Shown: positions 43,496-55,275, counted from the stretch's first letter. The stretch: 64,000 bases of DNA from Armigeres subalbatus (GCF_024139115.2 NC_085139.1:249297236-249361235), one strand, 5' to 3'. Notes: generated by a model not told the origin, from the sequence alone. Numbers and translations are program-made.

Positions 43496-44998
43496 CTTTA
43501 GCGCAGGAGTAGCGTTCAACCGACGCTCAAGCGAGTAGAAACGACGATCTGCAATATCTTTAGAACTCCCAAGCATGGAAATCACTGAAGACTTTGTCGG
43601 TAGAGCGACAAAAAACTTTTCACATTCAGCCTCTTCTACGGAGTGAGTGCTAAACGTGCGACACGATTCAATTTCCCAGAACCGTGATAGTTGATCTTCA
43701 ATCGTTGGGCTAGGTGCAACGTGTGCAAAATTCGATACCGAGGCAGAAGGTATCTTTGCTTGAACCTTCCCGGATATTACACATCCTAAGGCAGTATTCT
43801 GCAACACAGGATCTCCGCTTCCATGCTTAATTTGACCATCTCGAAGAAGGTCGTAGAAAATGTCAACGCCTAGAATCAGATCGATTGTGCCAGGTTGATC
43901 GAATGTAGGATCTGCTAATACGACGTCTGACGGCCATCTCGATCGGCAAATATCAACAGCTTGATTTGGCAGTTCAAATGTCAACTTTGGAAGTACATGG
44001 AACTTCCAATTATCCTCGACATCAGCACAGTGAGACTGAATGCGAATGATGGTTGAGTGTTTGACAGAAGTAGACGAAAGGCCTACACCGCTGATTGGGA
44101 CGAACTCCTTTGTGCGACGAAGCTTCAGTTTTTGTACAATATTCTCCGAAACGAAATTGAGCTGCGATCCGGAATCCAATAATGCGCGGGCCCACAATGA
44201 GAGGCCAGATGAAGAGAATACTTTACCAGAGCCATCGACAAAAGAACGGTTGCAGGAACGATATACTCGGCTTCGGTGAAGGGCATCGAAAAGTGGTTGG
44301 TTTGTGGGGCAGGGACCGCGGAGGCTGGGGGTTGGCTTTCCGGTTGCAGAGCCTGTTTGCTCGATGAAGCAGACTGCTGACGATTGGTCTGAGTGTACGA
44401 GAACAGAAGTCTGTGGATCTGTTGGTTTGGTAGGTGGAATCGATTGGCTATTTGGGACGATGGGTCTTTGATGCAGCATTGTGTGGTGTCTTTGCTGACA
44501 AACACGACAAGTTCCACTCATACAGGCTTTGACGAGATGCGAAGGTGACAAACAGTTAATGCACAGAGCGTTTTTCTTAGTGGCTTCAAACCGTTGAACA
44601 GGAGTCATTTTTCGAAACACTTCGCATTGATAGGGTGAGTGGGGCAACTGTTTACAGAAGGGGCATGATTTCTGAAGGGTCACGGTTGCATGAGCAACGT
44701 TCAGCTTAGTGGGATGTGAGGGGGAGCGGTGTGTGGATGAGCGAGAAGAATCGGTCGGTCGACCTTTAGACGCGTCAAGGGATTGCAGTACCAGACTATG
44801 ATTGCGCAGGAAATTCACGAGATCGGTGTAGGAACCAGCGTTGATTTCCGGTGGGTTTCCCAATGGCGGAGAGTTGCAGGATCCAAACGAGAACTCAGCA
44901 TAAACACCAACAATGCACTCCAGTTGGCTGTTCGTTCTCTCTCCCGTCTTCTCCAGCATTTTCAAATTGCGCTCGAACGTATCGATCAAGTGATTCAA
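43493..44998 (-). pseudogene. BEL/Pao gag C-terminus and aspartic protease
   Basis: A 501-codon frame. N-terminal part NHLIDTFERNLKMLEKTGER; zinc knuckles CPFCKQLPHSPYQCEVF and CINCLSPSHLVKACMSGTC, then CRVCQQRHHTMLH; an aspartic protease (DUF1758 type) with ALLDSGSQLNFVSE (catalytic DSG) and DLILGVDIFYDLL; then the pol start LSRFWEIESCRTFSTHSVEE. The frame stops at 43493. The order gag-knuckle-protease-RT is that of BEL/Pao elements. One frameshift separates it from the upstream gag frame. Confidence 0.92.
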
Positions 44999-45598
44999 AG
45001 ACTCGTGACACTCTTTTTGACAGGATTGGCCGTGAAAAGCGCTGCAACGTATGACTTTACGATCAGGTATTTATTTTCAAAGCGCTTCTCAAGAAGTTCC
45101 CACGCCACAGCATAATTATCGGAGGTCACTTCTATCACCTCAACTACGCGCTTCGCCTCCTTCGAGAGGGACGAAAGAAGGTAAGAAAATTTGTCCACGT
45201 CGCTAAGATGGGTATTTGACGCAATCAGCGACTGGAACGAGTCTCGAAAAGAAGGCCACTCCCTAATAGTGCCATCAAAAATTGGCAGTTTGATCTCCGG
45301 CAGCTTAACCCGAATTTGCTGCGCCGGAATAGGTACGACTCCTCTGGATGCGTTACCCTTAAGTTGAATTTTGGACAGAATGAATCCCTTAAGTCTCAAA
45401 TAAGTGGACTCGAATGAGGCTCTTGCCTCTCTATTTGCTTGTTCAATTGATTGAGGTTCAACTGAAGCCCCTTTTTGCGATTGTTGTAGAGCGTCTGCCT
45501 CCAGCCTTTGCTTAAGATCATTTTGGAATTCACCTGAAACCTCTAGCTGCAACCTAGTATCTTTATAATCATCAAAAACGAACAGTGGGTAATGTCTG
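44995..45598 (-). pseudogene. BEL/Pao gag (DUF1759-type), 5' end lost
   Basis: The frame includes LKGFILSKIQLKGNASRGVV, RVKLPEIKLPIFDGTIREWP, FRDSFQSLIASNTHLSDVDK and FSYLLSSLSKEAKRVVEVIE, the DUF1759 signature. It is open back to about 45598, where a stop appears. No 5' LTR or primer site follows before 45902, so the 5' end of this BEL element is missing. Confidence 0.9.
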
Positions 45599-45603
45599 TG
45601 ACA

Positions 45604-45902
45604 TAACCGCTAAGTGGACGTAGGACTTGACTTGACCATGCCTTTAAGATACATAATATGTCCTCACATAGGGGTGAGGACGACTCACATCAACTATTTT
45701 GGATACATAATCGGCGTTGCATACCATTCCTTGGCAAAATCTTCTCATCGAACCGACACAGAAAACAAATCTACCTCGAACAAGAATCATCAAAAACAAT
45801 TCAGGAAGTATCTGTCCGGTCACGGAATATTAGCCTCGACAGTGGCAACCTTCCCACTGAAGGACTGCCTGAAATAATCCACAAGTTGGCCCAGCAGGGA
45901 TG
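45604..45902. other. short unassigned segment between BEL and Ty3 elements
   Basis: Contains GTGGACGTAGGACTTGACTT at 45614, similar to the GACGTAGGACTACGTC motif found elsewhere in the window. No gene seen. Confidence 0.35.
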
Positions 45903-46189
45903 TGTTAGATCCTGGGGGATATTCTCTCAATTTAGTAAAAGAACCACAAACACTTTCACTATATTAACTAATTATATTTACTCCGATCGTCACATACAAT
46001 ATTTCACCGACTCGCTACTAACGACCGCGGATCACGTCCGACACGTTTGATAGTCACACACGTTCTGTCTCGCTGATTGTGGTGATGGTTCTCTTCCGAT
46101 TGGCTGGGTTGCCAGTTGACTGGGATATCTATATATATACATACAGTAGACTGGCGGCTACTAGTTAATGCAGATGATTCGATCCTACA
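45903..46189 (-). mobile_element. Ty3/gypsy 3' LTR (287 bp)
   Basis: Plus-strand ends TGTTAGATCC and GATCCTACA. It differs from the other LTR (54923-55209) at two bases only, both within a ten-base stretch. On the minus strand it follows a polypurine tract at 46190-46206. Confidence 0.97.
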
Positions 46190-46206
46190 ATCCTCCCCTC
46201 TTTTTA
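46190..46206 (-). promoter_or_regulatory. Ty3/gypsy polypurine tract
   Basis: Minus strand AAAAAGAGGGGAGGAT directly abuts the LTR start TGTAGGATCG. It would prime plus-strand synthesis. Confidence 0.9.
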
Positions 46207-46588
46207 GATTATTAGTATGGAATAAAGTCCTTGAATCGTTTCGGTTCACCTCGTTCTCTAGACGTTTTTCTTACTTGTAAATCTTCAGTAGCCGATTCAG
46301 TAGGAACAGTAGCCGTTTCTCTTCTTGATGATTCACCCATTGTATCTGATTCCTTCTGTGTTTCCTTATTCATATCAACACTCGAATTCGCAACTTCTGC
46401 TGATTCTAGTCTTTTTAGGTGTACCACATTTCTTCTGTATTGCTTTCCAGTTTCAAAAGATCGAATAACCGTATCAGCTCCGTTTTCTTAATAACCTGAA
46501 ATTCTTCTGGCGAGAAGGGGTATCAAGTTTGTTATCTTTCCTCATTCGCTTAGCGATCACTCGATCGCCTTCCCTAATATCACTCTCT
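46207..46588 (-). pseudogene. Ty3/gypsy pol tail / 3' region
   Basis: Minus frame 46427-46212 reads VHLKRLESAEVANSSVDMNK and RETATVPTESATEDLQVRKT, then PKRFKDFIPY and a stop just before the polypurine tract. This is a typical hydrophilic integrase C-terminal tail. It connects to the integrase frame upstream after a frame change near 46490. Confidence 0.6.
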
Positions 46589-47083
46589 TTAGCTTTCCTT
46601 TTGCATCTGCGTAAATCCTTCCTTCTCCTTCATAATGGTGTCACGGTCTCTAATTTCTTCATCTTCCATACGACATGGAGCAACTTGAGGCAGCTTAGTT
46701 CTTATTTTTCTACCAAGCATGAGCTCAGCTGCGGACTTCCCAGTTGTAGTGTGAGCCGTAGAATGATAAGTCAAAAGATATTGACGCATCTCTACTCTCC
46801 AATCTTTCCCCAACTGTTGCGCAATCCTTAATCTTTTGAGAAGAGTTCTTTTTTGGCGTTCCGCCTCACCAGTCGGGGCGGGCCAAAACGGTAGAGTGTT
46901 GACGAACCTATAACCGTGTGCTTCGCAAAATTCTCGAAATTCTTCGCAATTCTCATTTGGTTGCGGTCCGTTGTCAACTCTCAAGGTCATTGGCAGGCCA
47001 TATCTACTAAAAATGATTGCAAGTTCACTTATAGTGTCATTAGCAGTAATTGAGTGCATTTCGCTGACTTCCATAAATCGACT
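46589..47083 (-). pseudogene. Ty3/gypsy integrase core, second half
   Basis: Minus strand: RFMEVSEMHSITANDTISEL, FSRYGLPMTLRVDNGPQ (catalytic aspartate), FVNTLPFWPAPTGEAERQ (position of the catalytic glutamate) and KSAAELMLGRKIRTKLPQ. It resumes the integrase frame that is broken at 52421 by the CR1-like LINE. Confidence 0.9.
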
Positions 47084-47964
47084 GTAGTGATGATGATGAT
47101 GATGATGATGGTCCCGCCACATACCCTACAAAGGTTTGAGCTAGACGATTTATCTTTAAGATAATTGATTGAATTACATTTTTCAACAATTTAATCAGAT
47201 TTGCAAAACAAAACAAAAACGATCTGATTACCATCACAGATATAAATTTCATAACTTTCCATTACTATCCAGCAAAAATAATAAATGTAAAAACTGTTTA
47301 ATTCATCTGCAGATTCTCATAAGTATCAGTAGTGATGCTTCGAGTTCATAAAAATGCAAAACTTGTGATACCTCTCGCACAGATTTCAAAAGTTCCACCA
47401 AGAATCGCGTTTCATGTTATTACAAGTAACGTTAGCCACTCGAAAGCATCAATAATAATCTAATAAACTATGTCGTTGTCAACAAAATCAAAACTTGTGT
47501 TACCGCTCCGTCGATATCAAAAGTTTTGTTATCAACCGCGGAAACCAAACTCTACTAGATAGCCTATTACTAATCCGCAGAATCATTGAAACAGCTGAAA
47601 AAGCGCAAGTCTGTATATAAATTTAAAAATCATTCATATCTGCTTTACGCGCGAGACTCAAACTTTGTAGACTACACAAGAAAAAGGTCAAATTACAATT
47701 ACGTCAATAAATATAAAATCCATCATCATTATCGAGGCGAACAAAATAGTTTATTAGTGCCTCAATAATTGAAAAACACAATTGTCCAAACAATATATCC
47801 GTAGGTCAAACTTCGTCAAGATACAATAATTAATGATTTTAAAAGTCAACTAAGTAGCTGCTTAAAATACAGCTTTTACGTGTGAAACACAAAGTCTCTT
47901 GAATTGTGATAATGTCGTTGCACGTTTGATATGTGTAGGCATCGAATTGAAATCATTGATACCT

Positions 47965-50650
47965 TTAAAAACAAAGAATTTTGTGAAGCTCCATGCAAAA
48001 GTTGGGTGTTCTTACATCCTCCGCGTTTCTAGTGTTATATCTATGAATGTCACTTCCTCTTTCAATTCGATCACACAAATATCGAGGCAGCAAACCATTT
48101 ACTACTTTGAAAATGAACACCATAGTTAAATACACAATTCTTTGCTTCACCGAGAGCCACTGCAATGCATCCAACAAAAAAGTTGAGGAAGTGAATCTGT
48201 TACATCTTAAAATCAAACGCATAATCTTATTCTGCAAGCGCTGCAATCTCGATATTTGTGTCTGATTTGCTAAAAACAAAATTGAAGGACAAAAGTCCAA
48301 GTGAGGAGAGATGATTGATTTGTACAACTGTATTTTACTAGCTGTATTTAATTCGTTTTTCAGTCGACATAGGATTCCATACTTCTTGGCTATTTTCTTG
48401 ATGACATTGTCAATATGTTGGTCAAATTTCAATTTATCATCAATAATCACGCCAAGATATTTAATTTCCCGTACGCGATCAAGAGTCTCGTCATCAATTT
48501 TTACAGAGACATTATCAATTGAACGATTTCGCGAAATAACCATATACTTTGTTTTACTAATATTCAATTTTAATTGTTTGTACTTCAACCATCTACTTAA
48601 AGAATGCAAATCTTCATTCAAGTGTTCAATCGCTTCCTCCAGATTTTGAGCTGCAATGAATATTACAGTATCATCAGCAAACAAATTAATGTCACAATAA
48701 CGTAAGACCCGTCGCATGTCATTAATGTACATAATGAACAAAAGGGGCCCTAATACACTTCCCTGTGGTACACCAAGGTCATTCTCCACGGGACACGACA
48801 CATAATCATTGAAAGCAGTCCGTTGGGATCTGTCAGACAAATAGCTTTCAAACCATTTGTATGCAGAACCCGAAATTCCAAAGCGCTTAACAGTTTTCAA
48901 CAATAAGGGCCGAGAAATTGTCTCAAAAGCGCGTTTGAGATCCAAAAACACAGCTAGAATAGTATCTTTACGCTCCATATTTTCCTTCCATTTAGATAAT
49001 ACCAAGTTCAATGCAGTTTCACAGGAATGACCTTCCTGTAACCTGATTGTTCCGGTATTAACAAGTTATTACTATTTAAATATGTAATTAGCTGGCCTTT
49101 AACTACAAGTTCTAAAATTTTCTCTAATGTGTGCAACATGTTGATGGGACGAAACTCTTCGGCTTTAATCGTTCCAGCAACTTTTTGTATTGGAATCACT
49201 AGTGATTCCTTCCAAACATGCGGCACGTGCCCAGTTTGTAACGATTCATTTATAAGGTCCAGCAAGTTGCGTCCAATGACATGAAAGCAATCTTGAATAA
49301 CTCTAGCATTAACATTATCAACTCCAGCCGTTTTACCTAAAGAAAAGCAAATGTTTTAAGTTCTTCAAAAGTAATCGGGTGAAAACAATCAAATCTACAG
49401 TTAATATTTATCGGCTGTTTTATTTCATCAGGCTCATCCACTAACTCGATAGATCGGTTAATGGATAAGACACTATTGACGAAATAATCGTTGAATTTAG
49501 ATGCAATTTCTTGTTCTGACTGTTCTAATGTGCCATTGAAAGTTATGGACCGCGGCTTGCAACTACTAGGCTTTAATAATGATTTCAATATTTTCCATAA
49601 CTCTTTGCTGTTGTTTTGATGCTGATAAATTTTCCTCTGAATATACTCGCAACGTGTACGTGTCAAAGATTGCGAATATTTGTTCCGCGCTTCCTGATAC
49701 CTATTCCAATGATTTTCATTATTAGTTCTACGAAACTTTTTATACAATTTATCTCTTTTACGTTTCAGGCTCAAAAGATCTAAATTATACCAGCTGTTAG
49801 AATTATGCAAAGTTACTAACTTCTGTTCTACTAATTGATTGGTACAGGATTTCAAAACGTTTGTAAGAACAGCTGATCTTTCATCTATATTACCGGAATT
49901 TTCTTGAAAATCCACGTTTCTTTCGACAAGACCCGAAATTGCTTGTTTAGAATATTTTCTCCAGCACTTCATTTTAATTAAATTACTATCATTACTATTA
50001 TTGTCGGTAACGTTAATGACTAGCGTTTCATGATCAGTTACTTTTAAATCATCACTCGTTTCGCTAGTTACAGAATCAAAATTTGTATACACATGATCAA
50101 TCAAAGTTCTACTGTGCTGGGAAATACGCGTATAAGAATTTACTTTTTGTTTCAAATTAAAAAATCCGCTAAATGTTTCAAATGATTCGAATTGGAATCG
50201 TCACACCAATTGATATTAAAATCACCAGCAATTACATTTTAATTTACTAGGATCTATAAATGACTCAAACCAGTTTTCCAAAATTTCAATAAAACGCTGG
50301 TCACTTGCACTGGGAGAGTGATATAAAACACCATAATTACCCATCTTCATGCCACGTACAACTGCAATGCCTAAGAACCAGTTTCCATCACAAACTTCGT
50401 TTAATTGAAGCTTGAACTGAACTGATTCTTTGACATAAATAGCAACACCGCCAGTGTGTCTAGAATGTGATAAACAAGCAGCTACACTATAACCCGGAAT
50501 GCTATACTGATCAAATGCTTCAATGTCGACTATATGAGTTTCAGATAAAAACACTAAAAATGGACGTTTATCTTCTACAATCTTACGTAATGCAACGTAG
50601 TTTGTAGACAAACCCGCAATATTCAAATACAAAATATCGAATCTGCTCAC
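47965..50650 (-). pseudogene. CR1-like ORF2: endonuclease and reverse transcriptase
   Basis: Endonuclease: FDILYLNIAGLSTNYVALRK, FLVFLSETHI, RHTGGVAIYV, then DFNINW in the frame break near 50210, and LIDHVYTNFDSVTSE with VTDHETLVINV. Linker: RLKRKRDKLYKKFRRTNN-type basic region. RT: VWKESLVIPIQKVAG, RPINMLHTLEKILE, TILAVFLDLKRAFETISRPL, GVPQGSVLGPLLFIMYIND, the catalytic INLFADDTVIF, then LNISKTKYMVISR and IQLYKSIISPHLDFCPSILF. Breaks at about 50215, 49330 and 49010. The long 348-codon RT frame is intact, indicating modest age. Confidence 0.92.
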
Positions 50651-50671
50651 ATTTCTACTAGAACTTGGTTG

Positions 50672-52079
50672 CTATTCATTGAAACGTAAGCTGCTCTTTT
50701 TCCGTTCAACTAATCGCTTATAAACACTACACTCAGTACTGAAGGCACTGTGGCTCACGTCCAATTTCATTTTACGTTCGGAATTCATTTTTATACAATT
50801 GACACATTTCAATACAGTTGACGTGCATTCGGATGTCTTGTGACGATCGCTGCACTTTGAGCACGCAATGCTGTTTTTGCAATCCGTACTCATGTGCCCA
50901 AATTCTCCACATTGAAAACATCTCAAAACACTAATTTCGGGAACAACAAGGCACCGATCAAACCTTATGTTAACTTTTCTCGCGGTCAACAAACAACTAT
51001 AAGTCTCTTTATCGACTTCAATAACAACATTGTTCTTGTTATACTTAAAACGTGGATTTTCATACATTCTTATTACTTTAACATCATTTATTGCGATGTC
51101 TTCATTCTGATCTTTCAAAATCTGAATGAATTCATCGGAAGAAAACTTATCGCACATTCCCATCACTTTTAGTCTTGGCACCGATGAGGGAACAACAGCA
51201 TCATAGTTTTCACCCAGATTGCTTTGAATGCCATTTTTCACAACATCAACATTAAATCCTGTTGCACACTCAGCAATAATAGAGCCGTTTTTCCCGTTTC
51301 TAAAGTTACTGATCCTGTGTGTTTTCGGATCCAGTTTACTATTCAAAAATTTACGAGTATCATCGCTACTCTGGTTGGACTCTTTCGGTTTAATCACAAT
51401 GACCGGACGAGCCTTACGAGGGACCTTTACTTCCTTAGGCGCAGTGACTTTTTTCATTACTTTGACGTTATTTTTCCCAACATTACTTTTAACAATATCC
51501 GCGAAACTAACATTTTCTGGCATTGCAATATCAGATGTGTCGTCAACATCTTGTACCTTACGCTTTTTCGTTTTGGGAGTCAAATTAGGCCCTGTAGCCC
51601 TTCGCGATGTACCTTGCATTTCATTCATTACAGCTACATTTCTACTCGGGTTAAATTGAAAAAATGAACATTTCATATTTTCCATTTCTTTGCTGATCGA
51701 ATCTTTGAGACCATTAACAGCCTCGTTCAAAACCTCAGATACATTTTCTGCAATTTCTCAATACCGATTAACAACGCGCTGTCTATTTGGGCAGTAATGT
51801 GATTCCGAATATCACCGATCGAATCAGAAAGAGAAGAAAGTTTCTTCATCTCTTCATCGAAACGAATGGTATTCGGAACCTGTACATTCTGTCCGTCGCA
51901 AGATCGACTAGATAGACAGCCACAACACTTGAAAAAACATTTGCATTCTCCGTAATCAATCTAGCCGCTGCCTTCGCTTCAATAGGAGAGCAGCGGGCAT
52001 GAAAATATTTCCCACATTGAAAACAACACAGTGGGAAATCGTTGATTGCGATCCCCACTTTACACTTTTCGCACTCCAT
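50672..52079 (-). pseudogene. CR1-like ORF1: PHD-like finger, coiled coil, CCHC knuckles
   Basis: Starts MECEKCKVGIAINDFPLCCF, with C..C, C..C and HARC spacing like a PHD/esterase-type finger (52079-51990). After a frame change near 51850 comes a helical region (EEMKKLSSLSDSIGDIRNHI, then NEAVNGLKDSISKEMENMKC). A basic linker (TPKTKKRKVQDVDDTSD) follows, then an RRM-like middle and CCHC knuckles CFQCGEFGHMSTDC and CSKCSDRHKTSEC. The protein would bind LINE RNA. One frameshift only. Confidence 0.88.
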
Positions 52080-52420
52080 CCTCTACACAGCAGTGGACTC
52101 AAACATGCAACAACACACTACACTATCCACAGAGAATAAAAGAAATGGGGCAAGCAAATGAACAACAACAGCTTGCCGCGCGAAGCTATAGGTAGAACTA
52201 TGGCTTCACGGGATGCTGTGTTGAGTAATAAATGTTAAATTAAATGAAAATTTGGCACGGAGGCTTAATGCCTCCTACTTATCCTGTTATAATCACGAAA
52301 AGGGCACACGATAGAAATATTTTTCCCGCGGCACAAGTTCACTTTCACACGTAAAAATTAACTTTTCTTTCCGCACAGAGGCAAACAAACTATGATGTCC
52401 ACCATCACCACACAGAATGA

Positions 52421-53691
52421 GTAGTAGTCTATTACGACCAGTAAATATTGTCCTTTTGGCAAGGGTCCAAGAAAATCAGCGGCAACGTCAAGCCAAGGCT
52501 GCACAGGAAGCTCTTTTCTAATTACTGGTTCTGGTGGGTTTGGAGCAGCAACCAAAGCACAGCCTTTACATTGTCTAACGAACATTTCTACCTGTTGATC
52601 CATCTGAGGCCACCATACATTGGTTCTTAAGTGACTCTTCATCATTCGCATACCAGGGTGCCCCTCGTGTGCCAATCTTAAAACATGTTCTCGCAGAATT
52701 TTCGGAATTATTACCCTGTCCACTCGAAGAAGTACATCACCGACAATACAAAGCTCATTGGAAATTACTTTGTATGATAAGGGCAAACTATCTTGATCAT
52801 CATTTTGTATCATTTGAATCAACTCCATGATTTCTCGATCCTTTCTACTTTCTTCTTCGATTCTTTCCCATTTGAGTGCAAAAGACGCCGCTGCAGTTTC
52901 AGCTACTTCCCGGATACATAATTCCTCATCCGCATCGAAAGGGATGGGCTTTAAAGATCCTAACCGAGACAGTGCATCTGCTACGTTTTGATAACCTGGT
53001 ATGTGCACAATATGATAATCAAAAGCTTGGAGTCTTAGTACCCACCTCTCAATACGCGCGCAAGGTTTTGATCGTGGAGTAAACAAAATTCCAAGGCTTT
53101 GCAATCCGTGATTAGATCAAACTCTCTGCCATACAAATACATCCGGAAACGCTCTACACTCCATACCAGAGCTAAGGCCTCCTTTTCTGTCTGGCAATAT
53201 CTTCGTTCCGTGTCTGTCAGTGATTTCGATGCATTGCAAATAATTCGTGATTCTCCTAACGAATTTGTTTGGGTCAAGACAGCGCCCAATCCCGACGGAC
53301 TTGCATCTGCCATCACAGCTGTGTGGTCTTTAGGATTGAAGAAACCTAGCTTCCGAGCTGCGGCTAGTGCATTTTTGATCGTTTCAAATGATTCATTTTG
53401 TGTTTGCCCCCGTTCAAATGATACATTCTTCTGTATTAGCTTCCTTAGCGGTTCTGCCATGGTAGCCAGATTTGGGATATACTTGTTCATGTAGTTTGCT
53501 AAGCCCAGAAAACTTCTAACTTCAGCTTCTGTAGTTGGCTTCCGAAATGATAACACCGAATCAATTTTAGCTTGAGTAGGACTTATGCCGTTTTGTGAAA
53601 TGTGATGGCCCAAAAAATCCAATTCTGTGACATTGAATTTACATTTCTCCCAGTTCAATTCTACCTGTCGCTCTTTCAGTCTATTCAGTAC
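52421..53691 (-). pseudogene. Ty3/gypsy RT thumb, RNase H and integrase N-terminal part
   Basis: From 53658: NWEKCKFNVTELDFLGHHIS, SFLGLANYMNKYIPNLATM, AVMADASPSGLGAVLTQTN (RNase H aspartate), YCQTEKEALALVWSVERFRM. A frameshift near 53090 leads to FTPRSKPCARIERWVLRLQA, IPGYQNVADALSRL, LREHVLRLAHEGHPGMRMMK (integrase H..H), CKGCALVA and WLDVAADFLGPLP (catalytic aspartate). The frame is then cut at the LINE. Confidence 0.9.
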
Positions 53692-53797
53692 CTATTTGAA
53701 ACAAAATTAAACAATGATATTTTGTTCATTTATTTATTTATTTTCATTCTCATTTAAATTCAAAATGTAAACGTTAAATTCAATCAATTTACTCTAC
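53692..53797 (-). other. 106-bp intron-like segment inside Ty3 RT
   Basis: On the minus strand AAGAAG is followed by GTAGAGTAAATTGATTG and ends TTTGTTTCAAATAG before GTACTGAATAG. Removing exactly GT..AG joins two RT segments in frame at a conserved position (CHDINLKK to VLNRLKERQVE). The segment is AT-rich, 106 bp (not a multiple of three), and of ordinary insect intron length. It lacks terminal repeats and I see no target duplication, which disfavours a transposon insertion. Confidence 0.65.
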
Positions 53798-54901
53798 CTT
53801 CTTCAGATTAATATCATGACATTCCTGCGTCTCCCCTTCGATTATCACGTCGTCTAAGTACCAGTAGCAACCATCACATCCTGACAACATTTCTTCCATC
53901 ACGCGTTGGAAAATTTCAGGTGCCGTGACCAATCAAACGGCAGTCGCTTGAAGCGAAAGAGACCCCGGCTGGTAATGAACGTGGTAACGTCCTCGACTCC
54001 TCAGCTAGTTCCACCTGGTGAAATGCTTCCCGTATATCCAACTTGCTCCAAACTTTACCTTTACCAATCCGTGCCAAGTATTCTTCTACCGCAGGCATGG
54101 GAAAACGTTCACGCATCACGGCCTCGTTTACTCTTCTTAAATCCAAGCAGACACGGGGTTCGCCGGACGCCTTTCCAACGATAACCAATGGCGATACCCA
54201 AGTTGCTGGACCTTTTTTCATTTCTATGATATCGCGTGCCAGGAGCTGATCTAGCTTCTTGCTAACCGCCTCCTCCATGGGAATGGGAACACGACGCAAA
54301 GGCTGAAAGATTGGCTTGTACTGCGGATTGATACGAATATGGGCCTGTACTTCAGTAATTTTGGTAAATGGTTTAACCGGAGAATCAACAACGTTTACAT
54401 CCAGACCAATTTTCAGAACTCCAAGCCGTTTTGCAGTTGAATCTCCCAGCAAGTCCTTCTGTCCGCCCTTAACCACATAAAACTCATCGGTCACTGTTTT
54501 TGATCCTATGGTTATTTCCGCGACAAATGATCCTATCACCGACAATGGTTTGTTGCTCCCGTATCCTTTCAATACTTTAGAACATCCCTTTACAGACTTG
54601 ATGATGTAGGCTTTCTTTTGTTTCATTGTTTCCCAGGTATCCAGCGTAATCAGATTTACGTCTGCACCGGAATCAACCAATAGATCGATAGAAACACCAC
54701 CGACAATTCCAGGCAATAGATTGGTTTCATTCCCTCCATAGAAAGCATAATAAACTTTCTCCTCTTCAACAGGAGTACTCTCAGGCTTTTCGACCACCGA
54801 ATTGGTGTTGCCGTCTTTGTTTTCCACGTTAAACACCTTTTTGGGCTTTGATGTAAACCTTTCGGCTTTCCGTTTTCGACACGTGGCTTCATAGTGACCC
54901 A
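53798..54901 (-). pseudogene. Ty3/gypsy protease and RT fingers/palm; gag missing
   Basis: Right after the primer site the frame begins inside a zinc knuckle (GHYEATCRKRKAERF), so almost all of gag is absent. Protease: SIDLLVDSGADVNLITLDTW (catalytic DSG). Then RT: HIRINPQYKPIFQPLRRVPI, LLARDIIEMKKGPATWVSPL, GEPRVCLDLRRVNEAVMRE, VWSKLDIREAFHQVELAEES (catalytic aspartate). A one-base deletion near 53937 breaks the frame; beyond it are ITSRGLFRFKRLPF and the catalytic WYLDDVIIEGE. Without gag the element could move only with help from another. Confidence 0.92.
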
Positions 54902-54919
54902 ATCCCACCCTCGTCGCCA
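54902..54919 (-). promoter_or_regulatory. Ty3/gypsy primer-binding site
   Basis: Minus strand TGGCGACGAGGGTGGGAT begins three bases inside the 5' LTR. TGGCGAC is complementary to the CCA-bearing 3' end of arginine-type tRNAs used by several insect gypsy elements; the exact tRNA is inferred. Confidence 0.75.
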
Positions 54920-54922
54920 GGT

Positions 54923-55209
54923 TGTTAGATCCTGGGGGATATTCTCTCAATTTAGTAAAAGAACCACAAACACTTTCACTATATTAACTAATTATATTTA
55001 CTCCGATCGTCACATACAATATTTCACCGACTCGCTACTGACGAACGCGGATCACGTCCGACACGTTTGATAGTCACACACGTTCTGTCTCGCTGATTGT
55101 GGTGATGGTTCTCTTCCGATTGGCTGGGTTGCCAGTTGACTGGGATATCTATATATATACATACAGTAGACTGGCGGCTACTAGTTAATGCAGATGATTC
55201 GATCCTACA
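54923..55209 (-). mobile_element. Ty3/gypsy 5' LTR (287 bp)
   Basis: Same ends and length as 45903-46189, with two base differences. The outer five bases are GGATG (left LTR) and GGAGG (right LTR): either a target duplication with one change or unrelated. Confidence 0.97.
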
Positions 55210-55275
55210 GGAGGATGTAGGGCCTCCTAATCCGTGCGATAGCGACTGAAGGAGAACATTATTTTTAACTCTTAG

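Larger units (their letters stand above)
47089..52420 (-). mobile_element. CR1-like LINE inserted in the Ty3 integrase
   Basis: Target duplication GTAGT at 47084-47088 and 52421-52425. On the minus strand the element starts TCATTCTGTGTGGTGATGG, encodes ORF1 with an N-terminal PHD-like finger and C-terminal CCHC knuckles, then ORF2 (endonuclease, RT), an about 850-bp AT-rich 3'UTR, and a (CAT)n 3' tail at 47089-47110. It appears full length (5.3 kb). PHD-like ORF1 and microsatellite tails point to the CR1/L2 group. It has a few frameshifts. Confidence 0.88.

Noticed and set aside
45898..55214. Exact target duplication for the Ty3 element
   Set aside because: Outer bases are GGATG and GGAGG; one mismatch leaves it unproven.
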